DNA of 64,000 bases from Oreohelix idahoensis (GCA_024509875.1 JAMPIV010000279.1:55110-119109); one strand, 5' to 3'. Positions 34,271-44,530 are shown, counted from the stretch's first letter. Program-made: numbers and translations. Notes: generated from the sequence alone by a model not told the origin.

Positions 34271-36656
34271 TGTAGTGATATCCTCAATGCAATCGATAAA
34301 TTAGATAAAACATTATAGAGTATAAAGTCCAAATAAGGTAGAAATAAAATATTGGGTTGCGATTAGCTTCTTCGCCCCGCCTGCAAACATATCGCTTTCT
34401 ATATATTACATGTTTGAAACAAATCGAGGCGTAATTTTTGTTTTAGACGGATTGAGAGACACGAAGGAGGGGAAAGGAGCGACAGAATGCTACCATCAGC
34501 ACGCGTTGTTTGGAATCAAAAATTGTAACGAACGCGCGAGATTGCCTTCGGCAGTTTTGAAAATACGACACAAGGCCAATACTTGCATCGCCTTATATTC
34601 ACGCAGTGGAAATGTATAAACACCACACCGCTCTCATTTCCTGTATTGTAGCGTATTTTCTGACGAAACACAGACATTGTCGTTTTAGTTTGAAAAAAAG
34701 CGTTGGAGAGAGGGGAAAAGATGGTGGTTTTCTAGATTTAAATAATATTGATGACTAACATGGAAAAAATATGGAAATCCGAACTATAATATTTAGGGCC
34801 ATAAAACCTAGATAGTTTTGGGGAATAGGGTCTCCTGATCAATAATATATTTTAATTTACAAAATTGCCTCCTTAATAACCAAGATATTGCAATAATACT
34901 ATATATTCTAGGACAGACTGACGAACACTCATGCCTGCTTATTTTAGCCATAACCTTTTTTGAACGCATTTTTGAAATGAGGAAGAAGAGGGTACATGTA
35001 ATGTGATTGGGTGTAGTTAGAAGGAGGGAGAGAGGTTATTGGTTGGCCCGAAACTAAAAATATATTTTTGCAAAGTAAAGCCTAAGGCAGACTAACCAAC
35101 GTACCGAAAAACACACAGAATTTTTGCAGTGGGGTTTTTAAACTTGGAATTCAAAATTTGATAGACGCCGATTTCTATTGGCCAGGGTAGGGGATATTGA
35201 GAAAAAAATTGAAAGGCTGGACGCCATTTGAAGAAAAACGTTCCCTTAAACAGGTGGATTGATAGACCAGAAGTTTGACTTGCTTCACCATATATTGAAG
35301 ACATAACTAAAGAAAAGCAGTCATAATTTAGCAGCGGCACAGCTAAATTTGTGCCACATCATCGTACCTGTGTGTATTTCATTGAATTTGTGGTAAGAAC
35401 GAAATTATTAATATTTTATTTAAAAATTTGAGTGTGAGATACTGCCATATGAAAAATATTTTACGACTGTAAGTACATAGGTCCCTAACAGACTTATGCA
35501 GGGCCTAGATGTTGATCCATCATATAACAAACTACCAGAGAGGTAGATCCAAAAGATTATATAGGTTGTCAGTAGGGATCATATCACCCATCATATTTTA
35601 TGGAAAAAGATCAAGGATAATGGCAGAGATGTTGCAGCCATTATGGGAGAGGAAAAGGAAAACTGGTACAAGTTGTTCCATCAATCTAGATTGGATGAGC
35701 TGGGTCGGTCAGAGAGATCTGACCCTGTTCTTTTCTTTTGAATGTATTATTAATTGTGGATTTGGTAGATTAGATATTATGTTAAGACAGACCATAATCT
35801 TCATGTTGCAGGGTTTGTTACTGGCACTATGCTAGTGCCAGCTTCCTGAAAATAATAACCAGTGTAAAAGTTTAGTTTGCTGTAGTGGTAAAAGCTCTCT
35901 ACCACTGGAACTGTAGTCTTGGTACAAGCTCTCTACCAAGATTGCCCCAGGAAGATTGAGACAGTGGCCGTTGGCCGGAAAGACAACTAACATCTAACGT
36001 CACGTGCCAGATAAGTGCATAAGCCTTGGCACGGAACGATTCATCAACTATCGACCATACAATAATCTAATTATATACCATAAAATCCATTTCCACCCAA
36101 TAAAGTGAACATAATATTTGTGAATAAAGACAGGGGATGAGGTAAAAACCCCAACCCGTCATCTAGTACCAGTTAAACAGTAGTAGAGATATATTAACAC
36201 CATTATTAGATTTTAAATTATGTGTATGGACAGATTGTCCCTTTTTGTTTAATTGAATTGCATATAGATATATAAATTGATTTCATTTGATTTTGATAGT
36301 CCTGACCAAAATAATATTAGGTTCAGGACTAAATCAATTGTAAAAAGATTTGTTAAATACCAAATTTAAAACACTGTGTTAGTTGAGTTGATCATAGAAT
36401 TTAATATCTGTGTGTGTGTGTGTTTGTGTATTGGGTTACCATCACACCACACGTACATTACCCTAGACATTTAGACGTAGTCATCATTTATTCTAAGTAT
36501 AATATATAACTCTGAGTGAGATCTTAGGGTGGTAGCAGAAAGGTTTCCTGAGAACACACCCCATAAATTGTTAGACTCAGGGGCCTTCACAGCTTGAGCT
36601 CACTCAGTTACAAATTAAATACAACACCAACATTCATAACATCTAAACCCACCACA
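34271..36656 (+). repeat. 3' LTR (about 2.39 kb)
   Basis: Same ends as 27279-29654 (TGTAGTGATATCC...CCACCACA). The hairpins recur at 35821-35841, 35884-35906 and 35918-35940. A (TG)n run near 36405 is longer than in the 5' copy. It is followed by CTGCC (36657-36661). Confidence 0.93.
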
Positions 36657-37025
36657 CTGCCCTTGCATTACCAACCACCAATTAATACTGTTGCCGTTGC
36701 CATTCAGTTTTCGGGGCAATATCGTCAGATCCATTTACTTCCTGTCACCTTGGAGTACATACTCACAGCCTTTAGGAGGATATACGTCTCCAGCCAGACG
36801 GGCTGCCATCTTTGCCATCCAGTCGTGTCGGCAACACTGTCAAACCCATTGTCAGACAGTAAACCCAGAGTAGATTGGCGTATTGTGCAGATAATCGTCA
36901 CCTGGCCAGTAATAGTCACCCGCCTGAAGCTCGTCACCTTTATCCAACAAATAGAGGCGCATCCCTTGGGACCCTCATATATATTCATGTTGCCAGCAGT
37001 GATCATTATTGCACAGATATTTTGA
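36657..37025 (+). pseudogene. Gag-protease-RRM gene, last segment
   Basis: Starting with the right CTGCC copy, the frame that entered the insertion at 27278 continues open for about 120 codons and stops at 37023-37025. The encoded tail is hydrophobic and proline-containing, with a CHLC motif near 36805, and resembles no integrase, RT or RNase H. Continuity across the empty site without a stop is good evidence that RRM and tail belong to one protein. The tail's function is unknown. Confidence 0.72.
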
Positions 37026-37595
37026 TCTAGCAGTGGGTGCCAGTTATATTCACATTAGTATCGTCGCCTTCACCCGCCACAGGAAAAGAGGGTGCGCTTG
37101 GATTATTAGAAACTTTTTCCAGAGAGAGAGCTTATATCTACCTTAAGTTAATATAAACAATTAGGAGGAACAGTGTTGTGTTAGTTTTTCAGCGTGGATT
37201 ACCTTACCTACCCAGATTTATACCTACAGGACAGGCCGCTGGGGGCCTAGCCCCTTTTAAGTTGACAATTCTGGTGTGAGAAAGTGTACGGGCGTTGGTA
37301 GTTTGGAGTGAGACGTGTGCTGGTGTGATTAGTGTAGCATTGTTGTTATTTTTCTATATTGTGATTGAGATTCACTATCCTTCAGAGATAGCGAAGGCAT
37401 TACTATTTTTTTTGGGGGGGGGGGGGGGGGTGTTGTTGTTTTCTTTAATAGCATATTTATATGTAATAGGTGGTCAGAATAAATTCTTTTCTAACTGTCA
37501 CTTGATGTTGACTGTTGTATGTCCTTACCGTAATAGATTATATCCTATTTAACATTTGGGGTTAAGACAACCTAAACATAGTCCGAGTATGGTTG
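37026..37595. other. Unrecognised stretch with a G17 run
   Basis: Follows the stop of the Gag-protease-RRM frame and may be its 3' flank; no match to 20964-24285 was seen. It contains a run of 17 G at 37414-37430, where assembly length is unreliable. Confidence 0.5.
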
Positions 37596-38110
37596 GGAAC
37601 GAACGAACGAACGAACGAACTTTATTTTCAAAGGGTTGAGAATTGGGCACGCAGGCCCGTCTGACATTCTGCCCTTCCTTTCTCTCACCTTTCATACTGA
37701 ATTCATTTATTCCCATATGCATTTTACATATCAATGTCAAGGAATTCAACGTTGCAAAGTAAAATAAAATAGCACACTCATATTAACATTAACTACTTAT
37801 AAACATGCCATAAAATATGTAGAAAAGTACAAACATCGTCATTAGAACCTACAATTGATATTATAAGAAAAGATAATCTGATTAGGGGGGCATGTAATCA
37901 AAACTACGATTGTATGAATAGGGACTGAAAGAGAGCGAACGAACTTTATTTTCAAAGTGTTGAGAGAAAGGAACTTAGGCCCGTCTAAGAGAGAGAGAGA
38001 GAAAGAGAGAGGGAAAGCGAGAGAGAGAGAGAGAGAGAGCCAGCGAGAGAGCGAACGAACTTTGTTTTCAAAGTGTTGAGAAATAGGAACATAGGTTCGT
38101 CTAAGAGAGA
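37596..38110 (-). repeat. Head-to-tail truncated copies of the CR1-type LINE 3' end
   Basis: On the minus strand each unit ends CTTTGAAAA(T/C)AAAGTTCGTTCG. Tails lie at about 37600-37620 (GAAC x5 on the plus strand), 37937, 38051 and 38108-38122. The unit 37596-37934 carries about 340 bases of LINE 3' sequence, joined at the equivalent of the last ORF2 codons. The two inner units are only ~50-60 bases. A GA-rich tract lies at 37985-38058. This looks like repeated truncated insertion into the tail, or tail slippage. Confidence 0.75.
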
Positions 38111-38432
38111 ACGAACGAACGAACTTTATTTTCAAAGGGTTGAGAATTGGGCTCACAGGCCCGTCTGACATTCTGCCCTTCCTTTCTCTCGTCTTTTATA
38201 CTGATTTCATTTATTCTCACATATATTTTACCCATCAATTCAAGAAATTCAACGTTGTAAAGGTAAAATAATAGCATACTCACATTCACAGTATCTAATT
38301 ATAAACATGAAATAGAATATGTTGAAAAGTACAAACTAAGTATTACCATGAAACAAAATATGTTGAAAAGCACTAACATCACCATTAAACCTACACTCGA
38401 TATTATACCATTTGTTCGGAAAAATAATCACA

Positions 38433-40223
38433 TTAGGGGGGCAGATAATCAGAACTCATAAAGTATTCGAAAAGTTTACGATTGTATGAATAGGGACTGA
38501 GGTTGTTATGTTTTAGATAATGTGGAAGATAGTTCCAAAGATGAGCAGCAGAGTAAGCTAAGCTTTTCTTGAATAAGTCAAGCCTAGGCTTGGGCACTTG
38601 TATTTTGTTAAGGCGTTGACTGCGTCTTTCATTGTATTTGAACATTGGCCACAGATATGTTGGAGCATTCTGTGACAGGATTTTGTGAACAAATTTAGCT
38701 TTGTTGAACAGAAAGCGCTTTCTTAGAGGCAGTATTTTGAGATCTTTATATAGATTTACACACTGTGTTTGGCAGTTGTCAGAAACTAGACGCACTGCAC
38801 GCTTTTGTAGTGAATGGAGTCTTTTTGTGTTGGACATAGAACAACCATCCCAGATTGTGGAGCAATAGTCAAGGTTTGTTTGTATGTGAGATATATAGAA
38901 CAATTTTCGTGCATCTTCATCTAGGAAATGTTTGATTTTAGCTAACTGGTAAACTTTCTGTGCCGTTTGCTTGGTCAGTGCATGAACATGTGAGTTCCAA
39001 TTTAGATGCTGGTCAACGACTATTCCTAGAGTTTTATGTTCATTAACGTTTCCAATTGGTGAGGTACCAATATAGATCTGAAGTGTTGTTTTCTCAGAAT
39101 TTTGTAATTTTTGTCTAGTTGATATTAACATGCACTTTGTTTTAATTATATTAATTAGCATGCGATTTCCGATGCTCCACTTAATCAGATTGTCTGTATC
39201 TTTTTGTAACGATAGTTCGAGTGTGTTGCAACTTGTATCACTTGTGTAGATAGTACAGTCATCAGCAAATAGGTCACAGGATGCGTGCTCGACGTGTAGT
39301 GGAAGGTCATTAATGTATATGGCAAAAAGTAGAGGCCCAAGAATAGAGCCCTGAGGAACGCCGGTATTTATTACGGTTGGGTTTGAGCAAGAGTTATTGT
39401 AAGAAACTACATGTTTTCTGTCTGACAGGAATGATTTAATTATCGTCACTAGTTGAAGGTTTACTTTTGATGTTTCTAGTTTTCTAATTAAAATAGCGTG
39501 ATCTATCATATCAAATGCTTTTTTAAAGTCTACAAAAACTGCCCCACATATGTTATCGTTATTAATATTTAAGTGCCAGTTGTCAATCATCTTAGTTAGA
39601 GCTGTGTGACATGAATGTTTAGGTCTAAACCCTGACTGACTATCAATTAGCAAGCCATTGTTAACTAGGTGTTGTAGTGTTATTTTATGTATGTGTTTTT
39701 CTAGTGGTTTGGATAGCGATGATATTAAGGAGATTGGCCTATAGTTACCAAGGTTATTATTGTCGGAAGAGCCAGGTTTTAAGAGAGGATATACCTTAGC
39801 GACTTTAAAGTGCCACGGAAAGTAACTCCGTGCGATACATTGATTGTATATGTATGTAAGCGAATCACTAATAGCTGGAGCCGCATAACGCAGTATTCGA
39901 TTACTGACTCCGTCAAGTCCTGATGAGTTATTATCTTTAAGTCCTAGAAGATAGTTATACACTTCATTAACTGTCATAAACGGAATGTTGGATGGGATTG
40001 TGTTGGTACATTTGTTCTCACAAAATACTGACAGCCTGCCTAAGTCACAAGGTGAATTTGGTATTGTAGATTTAAGACTGTTTATTTCTGCCTGAAGGTA
40101 ATTGCTGAAGTCTGTGGAAGTAAATGAAGTATTAGGAGTTGACGAGACTGACAGATTTCGCTTGTTCGCTAAGGTATTGATTGCTTTCCATATATCTTTA
40201 CTGTTTGTTTTGTTCTGAACCAA
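38433..40223 (-). CDS. LINE ORF2, reverse transcriptase part
   Basis: The RT core includes LLKPGSSDNNNLGNYRPISL, GFRPKHSC, FVDFKKAFDMIDH, GVPQGSILGPLLFAIYINDLP and the catalytic FADDCTIY. The C-terminal domain has the PLRKRFLFNK-type end seen in CR1/L2 LINEs. It copies the LINE RNA at the nicked target. The frame opens without its own ATG: upstream residues (KNYFKNLVQNKTNSKD) continue the endonuclease ORF after a shift at an A9 run (T9 on the plus strand, 40237-40245). Confidence 0.9.
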   Translation of the reverse strand: MVQNKTNSKDIWKAINTLANKRNLSVSSTPNTSFTSTDFSNYLQAEINSLKSTIPNSPCDLGRLSVFCENKCTNTIPSNIPFMTVNEVYNYLLGLKDNNSSGLDGVSNRILRYAAPAISDSLTYIYNQCIARSYFPWHFKVAKVYPLLKPGSSDNNNLGNYRPISLISSLSKPLEKHIHKITLQHLVNNGLLIDSQSGFRPKHSCHTALTKMIDNWHLNINNDNICGAVFVDFKKAFDMIDHAILIRKLETSKVNLQLVTIIKSFLSDRKHVVSYNNSCSNPTVINTGVPQGSILGPLLFAIYINDLPLHVEHASCDLFADDCTIYTSDTSCNTLELSLQKDTDNLIKWSIGNRMLINIIKTKCMLISTRQKLQNSEKTTLQIYIGTSPIGNVNEHKTLGIVVDQHLNWNSHVHALTKQTAQKVYQLAKIKHFLDEDARKLFYISHIQTNLDYCSTIWDGCSMSNTKRLHSLQKRAVRLVSDNCQTQCVNLYKDLKILPLRKRFLFNKAKFVHKILSQNAPTYLWPMFKYNERRSQRLNKIQVPKPRLDLFKKSLAYSAAHLWNYLPHYLKHNNLSPYSYNRKLFEYFMSSDYLPP

Positions 40224-41263
40224 ATTTTTAAAGTAATTTTTTTTTCTCTACGAATTAAATATTGCACGTTGTTCCTCTGTGCTCTGTATATGTTAAAGTC
40301 CTTGTTTTTGTGAGCTTGATCTCTCTGCCTCATGGCGTCTAGCACTGCTTGTGTGATCCAAGGAGATTTGACCTGTCGTTTCACACGAACTTCTTTAGTT
40401 GGTGCGTGGTTATCAAACACACAAAGAAAGATACGTATCCAATGGGCAATGGCGTCATCGGGATCAGAAAGCTGGTAAACACTGGCAAGAGGTGCGGTTC
40501 GCAAATCATGTAAAAATAGTTCACGGTTGAAATTTTTAAAACTTCTAAATTTAATACTGATATGTTTATTTCTTGGAGCTTTATATTTATTCTTTGACCA
40601 CGTGCAACATATAGGATAGTGGTCACTCATCGCGACAGTAGGAACAGAGCATTCTATAATGTTTTCTGCACAGGTGACGTAGATGTGGTCAATTGTTGTG
40701 GATGATGCATTTGTTACCCTGGTAGGCTGGTTGACTATTTGTTTTAGGTTGTAAGATAGTATGATGTTTTCCCACGTTTGGTTTGTGTTGTGCATGTCGA
40801 TGTTGAAATCGCCTAGAAGAATAATTTCTTTGGCAGTGGTAAATACTTTATCCATCATAGTGGTGAAATCTTCATACCAGATGGCTCCTGCACTGGGATT
40901 TCTATAAAGATACCCGACTAGAAATTGTCCCTGAGTCGGTAGTTTTATTTCTAACCATATGCACTCGGTCTCTGCTGTCTCTAAATCGCTTCTGTGGCGA
41001 TAACTAATAGAAGTGGAAATATATACTACTATACCTGTTTCTAGCTTTCTACTTGAGTCTCGCCGAACTGTTTTAAAGCCATTTAGGGCAATTTCATCAT
41101 CTGATATTTTTTCGTTTAAACGACTTTCGGAAAGTCCAAAAACATGAAAATTTTTATTCAGAATTTGTGTAAGCTCAGGAAGTTTGCCTAATAAATGGTA
41201 AATGTTCAGGTGGCCCAGCCGTAGACCATCCTTAATTAGCCATTGTGTCTGATAGGTATGCAT
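40169..41263 (-). CDS. LINE ORF2, apurinic-type endonuclease part
   Basis: The 364-residue frame carries the endonuclease/exonuclease/phosphatase motifs in order: GHLNIYHL (Asn), LSESRLN (Glu), YLYRNPSA, ILLGDFNID (Asp, Asn), TTIDHIYV and MSDHYPI (Asp-His). These residues nick target DNA to prime reverse transcription. It overlaps the RT frame by 55 bases. The shift between them falls in the A9 run, so both halves are probably one protein in an uncorrupted copy. Confidence 0.9.
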   Translation of the reverse strand: MHTYQTQWLIKDGLRLGHLNIYHLLGKLPELTQILNKNFHVFGLSESRLNEKISDDEIALNGFKTVRRDSSRKLETGIVVYISTSISYRHRSDLETAETECIWLEIKLPTQGQFLVGYLYRNPSAGAIWYEDFTTMMDKVFTTAKEIILLGDFNIDMHNTNQTWENIILSYNLKQIVNQPTRVTNASSTTIDHIYVTCAENIIECSVPTVAMSDHYPICCTWSKNKYKAPRNKHISIKFRSFKNFNRELFLHDLRTAPLASVYQLSDPDDAIAHWIRIFLCVFDNHAPTKEVRVKRQVKSPWITQAVLDAMRQRDQAHKNKDFNIYRAQRNNVQYLIRREKKITLKIWFRTKQTVKIYGKQSIP

Positions 41264-41363
41264 TTTATTTTGGCGAGTGGTTTAAAAAGGAAAATAACAA
41301 AAGCAAATTTGAATACGAAACCCACGAAAATTTAAACTAATTAATGTCACCACGTAAGTGAAA

Positions 41364-41694
41364 CACCCGTGTGTTGCCGGGGCCCGAAAGGGGAGCAAAG
41401 AATAGTAACACTGCACCCTACCACGCATGTCGTAAAAAGCGACTAAGGAGGGTTGGGCATGGGGCTGTTTACCCCATCCCGTAAAAACTTCGCACAGTGG
41501 GCTGATCACCTGCTTGCCAACCAATCTGATTACGGAAACAGCGATGGATTGTTTGGTCTGTTTTTGTTCCACAAAGACGCCACTAGGCGTGGTGGAAACA
41601 GCGATAGATTGATCAATTTGTTGTTGCCCTAAGACGCCACTAGGCGTACTGGCCACATACTGCTTTGCCGGTTGGTGGCTAAGGATGGAAGAAG
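41364..41694 (+). mobile_element. Short non-LTR element in the ORF1-ORF2 spacer, 12-bp TSD
   Basis: A 331-bp segment is flanked by perfect ACGTAAGTGAAA at 41352-41363 and 41695-41706 and ends GGATGGAAGAAG. It contains ATGTCGTAAAAAGCGACTAAGG and a near-perfect 60-bp tandem duplication (units at 41534 and 41594, each starting GGAAACAGCGAT and ending CACTAGGCGT). Related pieces lie at 5900-5969 and about 45255-45345. It has no ORF and no clear tRNA boxes. It is either a SINE-like family or a truncated LINE end; its family is not identified. Confidence 0.8.
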
Positions 41695-42116
41695 ACGTAA
41701 GTGAAAATTCAAATGTTAGTACTTAACGTACGAACACTTGGTACAAGTATTGCTAAAAAATTACAATTAACTGAAATTGTCAGTAGTATATTAAAATAGT
41801 CACACAACAGTAGGCACGCACGTTTTCACACCACAACACTAAAATTCTAACACAGTAATTAAGCAACACTGAGAGAATACGAATTAAAAAAGTAAATAAA
41901 ATACAATAAAATAAAATCTTGCAAATTATGAAAAAACTGTCGGAGGCCTGTAGCCAATGAAATTAGAGTGTTTTGAGAAAGTAACAAAGTACTTATTACT
42001 TTATGCGTCACAGTAATCAACTAATTTTTCAAGAGAGATACGGCTTTGGTCGCAGGGATTAAGTCAATAAAAATAAAATAAAATATATAAAAAATAAAAA
42101 ATGAGTGGATTCATCA

Positions 42117-44386
42117 TCAATATTGGATGTCTCTGTCAGGTAAATAGTAGGGCCCGCGTTGCACAGACATCATTAGTGCTTGGCTGAGTGACGCAGGACT
42201 GAATTGCATCAGGTAGCCAAGTTCTGGGTTCCACTGAGCACGACCAGGAAGGCTACGGGAGGAAGCATGACGACTGTAGATTTCGTCTGTAATGGTTCCA
42301 ACACTTGTAGGAGATTTTTGGGTCTGGGACATTGTGGCACTGCTTGTTGAACTGTCATATAATGTGTTTGTGAGGGGCTGTCTTATAGGTAGTGGAGGAA
42401 ACATAACATCGTAACGTTCGGCTTCCTGGCTGTAGGTGGCGTTCTGTTTGTTGTTAGGTAATTTGTTGGTTACGGGAGCACTTCTTTGAGGGGCGGGTAA
42501 GGTGTGTTGTGCATTTTCATGAAGGGCTGATCTCATGGTAGATCGGTTTGTGTTCTTTGTGTCTGGTGGGTTGTCGTGTTGCGTTCGCTGCGGGTACTTG
42601 ATGTTTTTTGCTAGGATGCTGCTACCTAGTTTTGATGTATGTATTTGAACTATGTAAAGGCGTTTCTTTGGTGCTCCAGAGTTGCTTGTGAAGAAAGGAG
42701 TGTTGTTGATATAGCCAATGTTGTTGTGTTCACAATAGCTCTGGAGTGTCTTGTTGTTGGTGTCGGCTATGCGACGTTGGAAGCCATAGCAAGGTGGAAT
42801 AATGGATGACATAAAAATGGAGGTGTTAGGAAATTTTTGTTTTATTGTAGTGGTCAGTTTGGAAATCGCCGAAGGGCTAACGCTGTGTCCATTCATTATG
42901 TCGTTGATCCCTACATGTACTGTTGTTCTTGTAATGTTATGATGTATGTCGAACCTATTAATTCTATCAATTAATCTTTCAGTTCCAGCTCCAGGTATCG
43001 CTAAAACTGAAACAGTTTCCTCTTTAGTAGCAGACATCCGATCATTGTATATGCCTTTTAGGAGAGAGTCGCCAATTATAACATGTGTTGCTTTACTAAA
43101 TGGTTGTTGACTCGGCTTTCGTTTTGATTCTTGCTGCCGCCATTGATTTTCCTGGTGTGAATCGTCCTGAATAGTCTGGGTGTTTTCATCGGGTGGTTGT
43201 GGTGTCAGTATCTGATCTGGTAGCGGCGTTAATGCCTGTTCATTTTGTACTGAACTCTGGTTAAGGGCGGTAAACCTGTTGCTTACGTTTACACTAATAG
43301 GGTAAGCTTCGTGCGCACGTGTATCCTCAACCTTTTTGGTGTTACATTGGTGCTGCTTCCGGCGTTCGTTTGTTATATGTTCTTTGGGGGGGATCTCCAG
43401 AAGCTTCAGGTACTATAAGAGGATGTTCCGAGTGCTTTGTTTTATAAATAGAAAAATCGCTTCGTAGTTGCTCAACGACGTGTTTAATATTGGAATTATC
43501 TTCTCTCAGATGCAGTATTTCATTTTTGAGTAGTTCGTTTTCTGCGCTGATCGATTTATAGACATTAGTCGTCAGATCGGCAATTAGTGTTCGAAGGGTG
43601 TTCTCCATTTTGAGCATCAGCTCCTGGCAGCACTGCGCATTTATCATGTGAGTGACTTCTGGGTGATTTTCACGTGATAATGTTTCATCTGTTTGTGTGC
43701 TAGTTTCTTTAGGGCCCATTGGATATTCTATGGCCAGCACAGGTTGAGAAGATTGAGTATTTGCTATTGTGTCGCTCATTGGAAAGTCGCGTGCTGCGGG
43801 AGGCAAAGTGGATGTATTTGCAGGAGAGTGTATGCTAGAGTTAATGTTGATGATTTCGATGTCAGCAGATGAGACGCTGGCGGCTGATGATGTAATATCT
43901 ATTGCGAGCTGGGGTAAACATATTGTCGAGTCCAATTTTGTGGTACAAATTATGTTTTGTGCAGACTCATTTAAACTGACAAAGTCCGTTTCCAGCCATG
44001 ACTCAATAACAGTGGCAGTTGCTTGTACCATTATCTTGTTTTTTTGTATGATAAAGGTGCACAGATAGTAGTGGTGTTGTGATGAAATCTTCTACAAAGG
44101 CACCTTGTTTATCTGCTCTCGTCTCGACATGGTCATTCTGGTAGTATTTGGTACACGTTGTGCGAAATGCCTCATAATGAAATGTATTGTGGAAAAGTAC
44201 AGTAGCACATTTACCGTCATTTGCTATTTTAAAGGTTAAATCCGACTCTTTGTTAAATCCCTGAAGTTCAACGCGAAGTGCCCTGTTTTGGTCTAGTGTG
44301 TAATTTTTGATCGTGGACGGGCGCAATCTACAGTCCCTAGCGGCTTTTATTACCTGCGAGCCGTGGCCGATCTCCAAGCGTGACAT
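42117..44386 (-). CDS. LINE ORF1: coiled coil plus SGNH-type esterase, two frameshifts
   Basis: Three minus-strand frames join into one ORF1: 44386-44003, 44031-43342, and a third entered near 43390 and ending at 42117. The first shift sits at an A7 run (about 44037-44043) and the second at a C7 run (43386-43392). The middle part has a Leu/Glu-rich coiled coil (HLREDNSNIKHVVEQLRSD). The third frame carries GDSL-family motifs: IGDSLLKG (43065-43080) with the nucleophile Ser, and VGINDI (about 42900) with the GxND block. The usual C-terminal DxxH reads VQIH, so the catalytic Asp may be lost. CR1 ORF1 proteins bind RNA; some carry this esterase. Confidence 0.82.
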
Positions 44387-44530
44387 GTTTACATGCCTAC
44401 TGGGATTAATTGCCTGTGAAATACATTGGTCCGCTGGAAACCTTATCTGTTTAAGAGGGGTTGGTAGCCAAGAAAATACACTGGCCGACCTCCCCTTCTT
44501 TACAGGGGTCAGTAACGAGTCACGTGGTCA

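Larger units (their letters stand above)
27279..36656 (+). mobile_element. Complete gypsy-type LTR element, 9.4 kb, PR-IN-RT-RH order
   Basis: The LTRs (27279-29654 and 34271-36656) and the 5-bp duplication CTGCC define the whole element. Internal order: Gag with zinc knuckle, protease, integrase zinc domain remnant, replaced integrase core, integrase C-terminal GPY/F module, RT, RNase H, polypurine tract. Integrase sequences lie before RT, unlike standard gypsy. By eye the LTRs differ at roughly 40 places, several times more than those at 12421, so this is an older insertion. It is defective: a stop after the integrase zinc domain, no integrase core, and a frameshift in RT. It landed inside the RRM-like domain of the 24286 gene. 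Confidence 0.93.
38108..44530 (-). mobile_element. CR1-type LINE, nearly full length, with nested insert
   Basis: On the minus strand: leader (44530-44387), ORF1 (44386-42117), spacer with a nested short element (41364-41694), ORF2 endonuclease-RT (41263-38433), 3' UTR, and a (GTTC)n tail after an AATAAA. The esterase-bearing ORF1, the order of ORFs, and the microsatellite tail instead of poly(A) are known CR1/L2-group traits. The only damage to the ORFs is three one-base shifts at homopolymer runs. The 5' boundary is estimated from where coding-like and GC-richer sequence ends. Confidence 0.85.

Noticed and set aside
37026..37595. 3' LTR of the Gag-protease-RRM element
   Set aside because: I compared it by eye with 20964-24285 and found no shared block; no TG...CA pair could be set.
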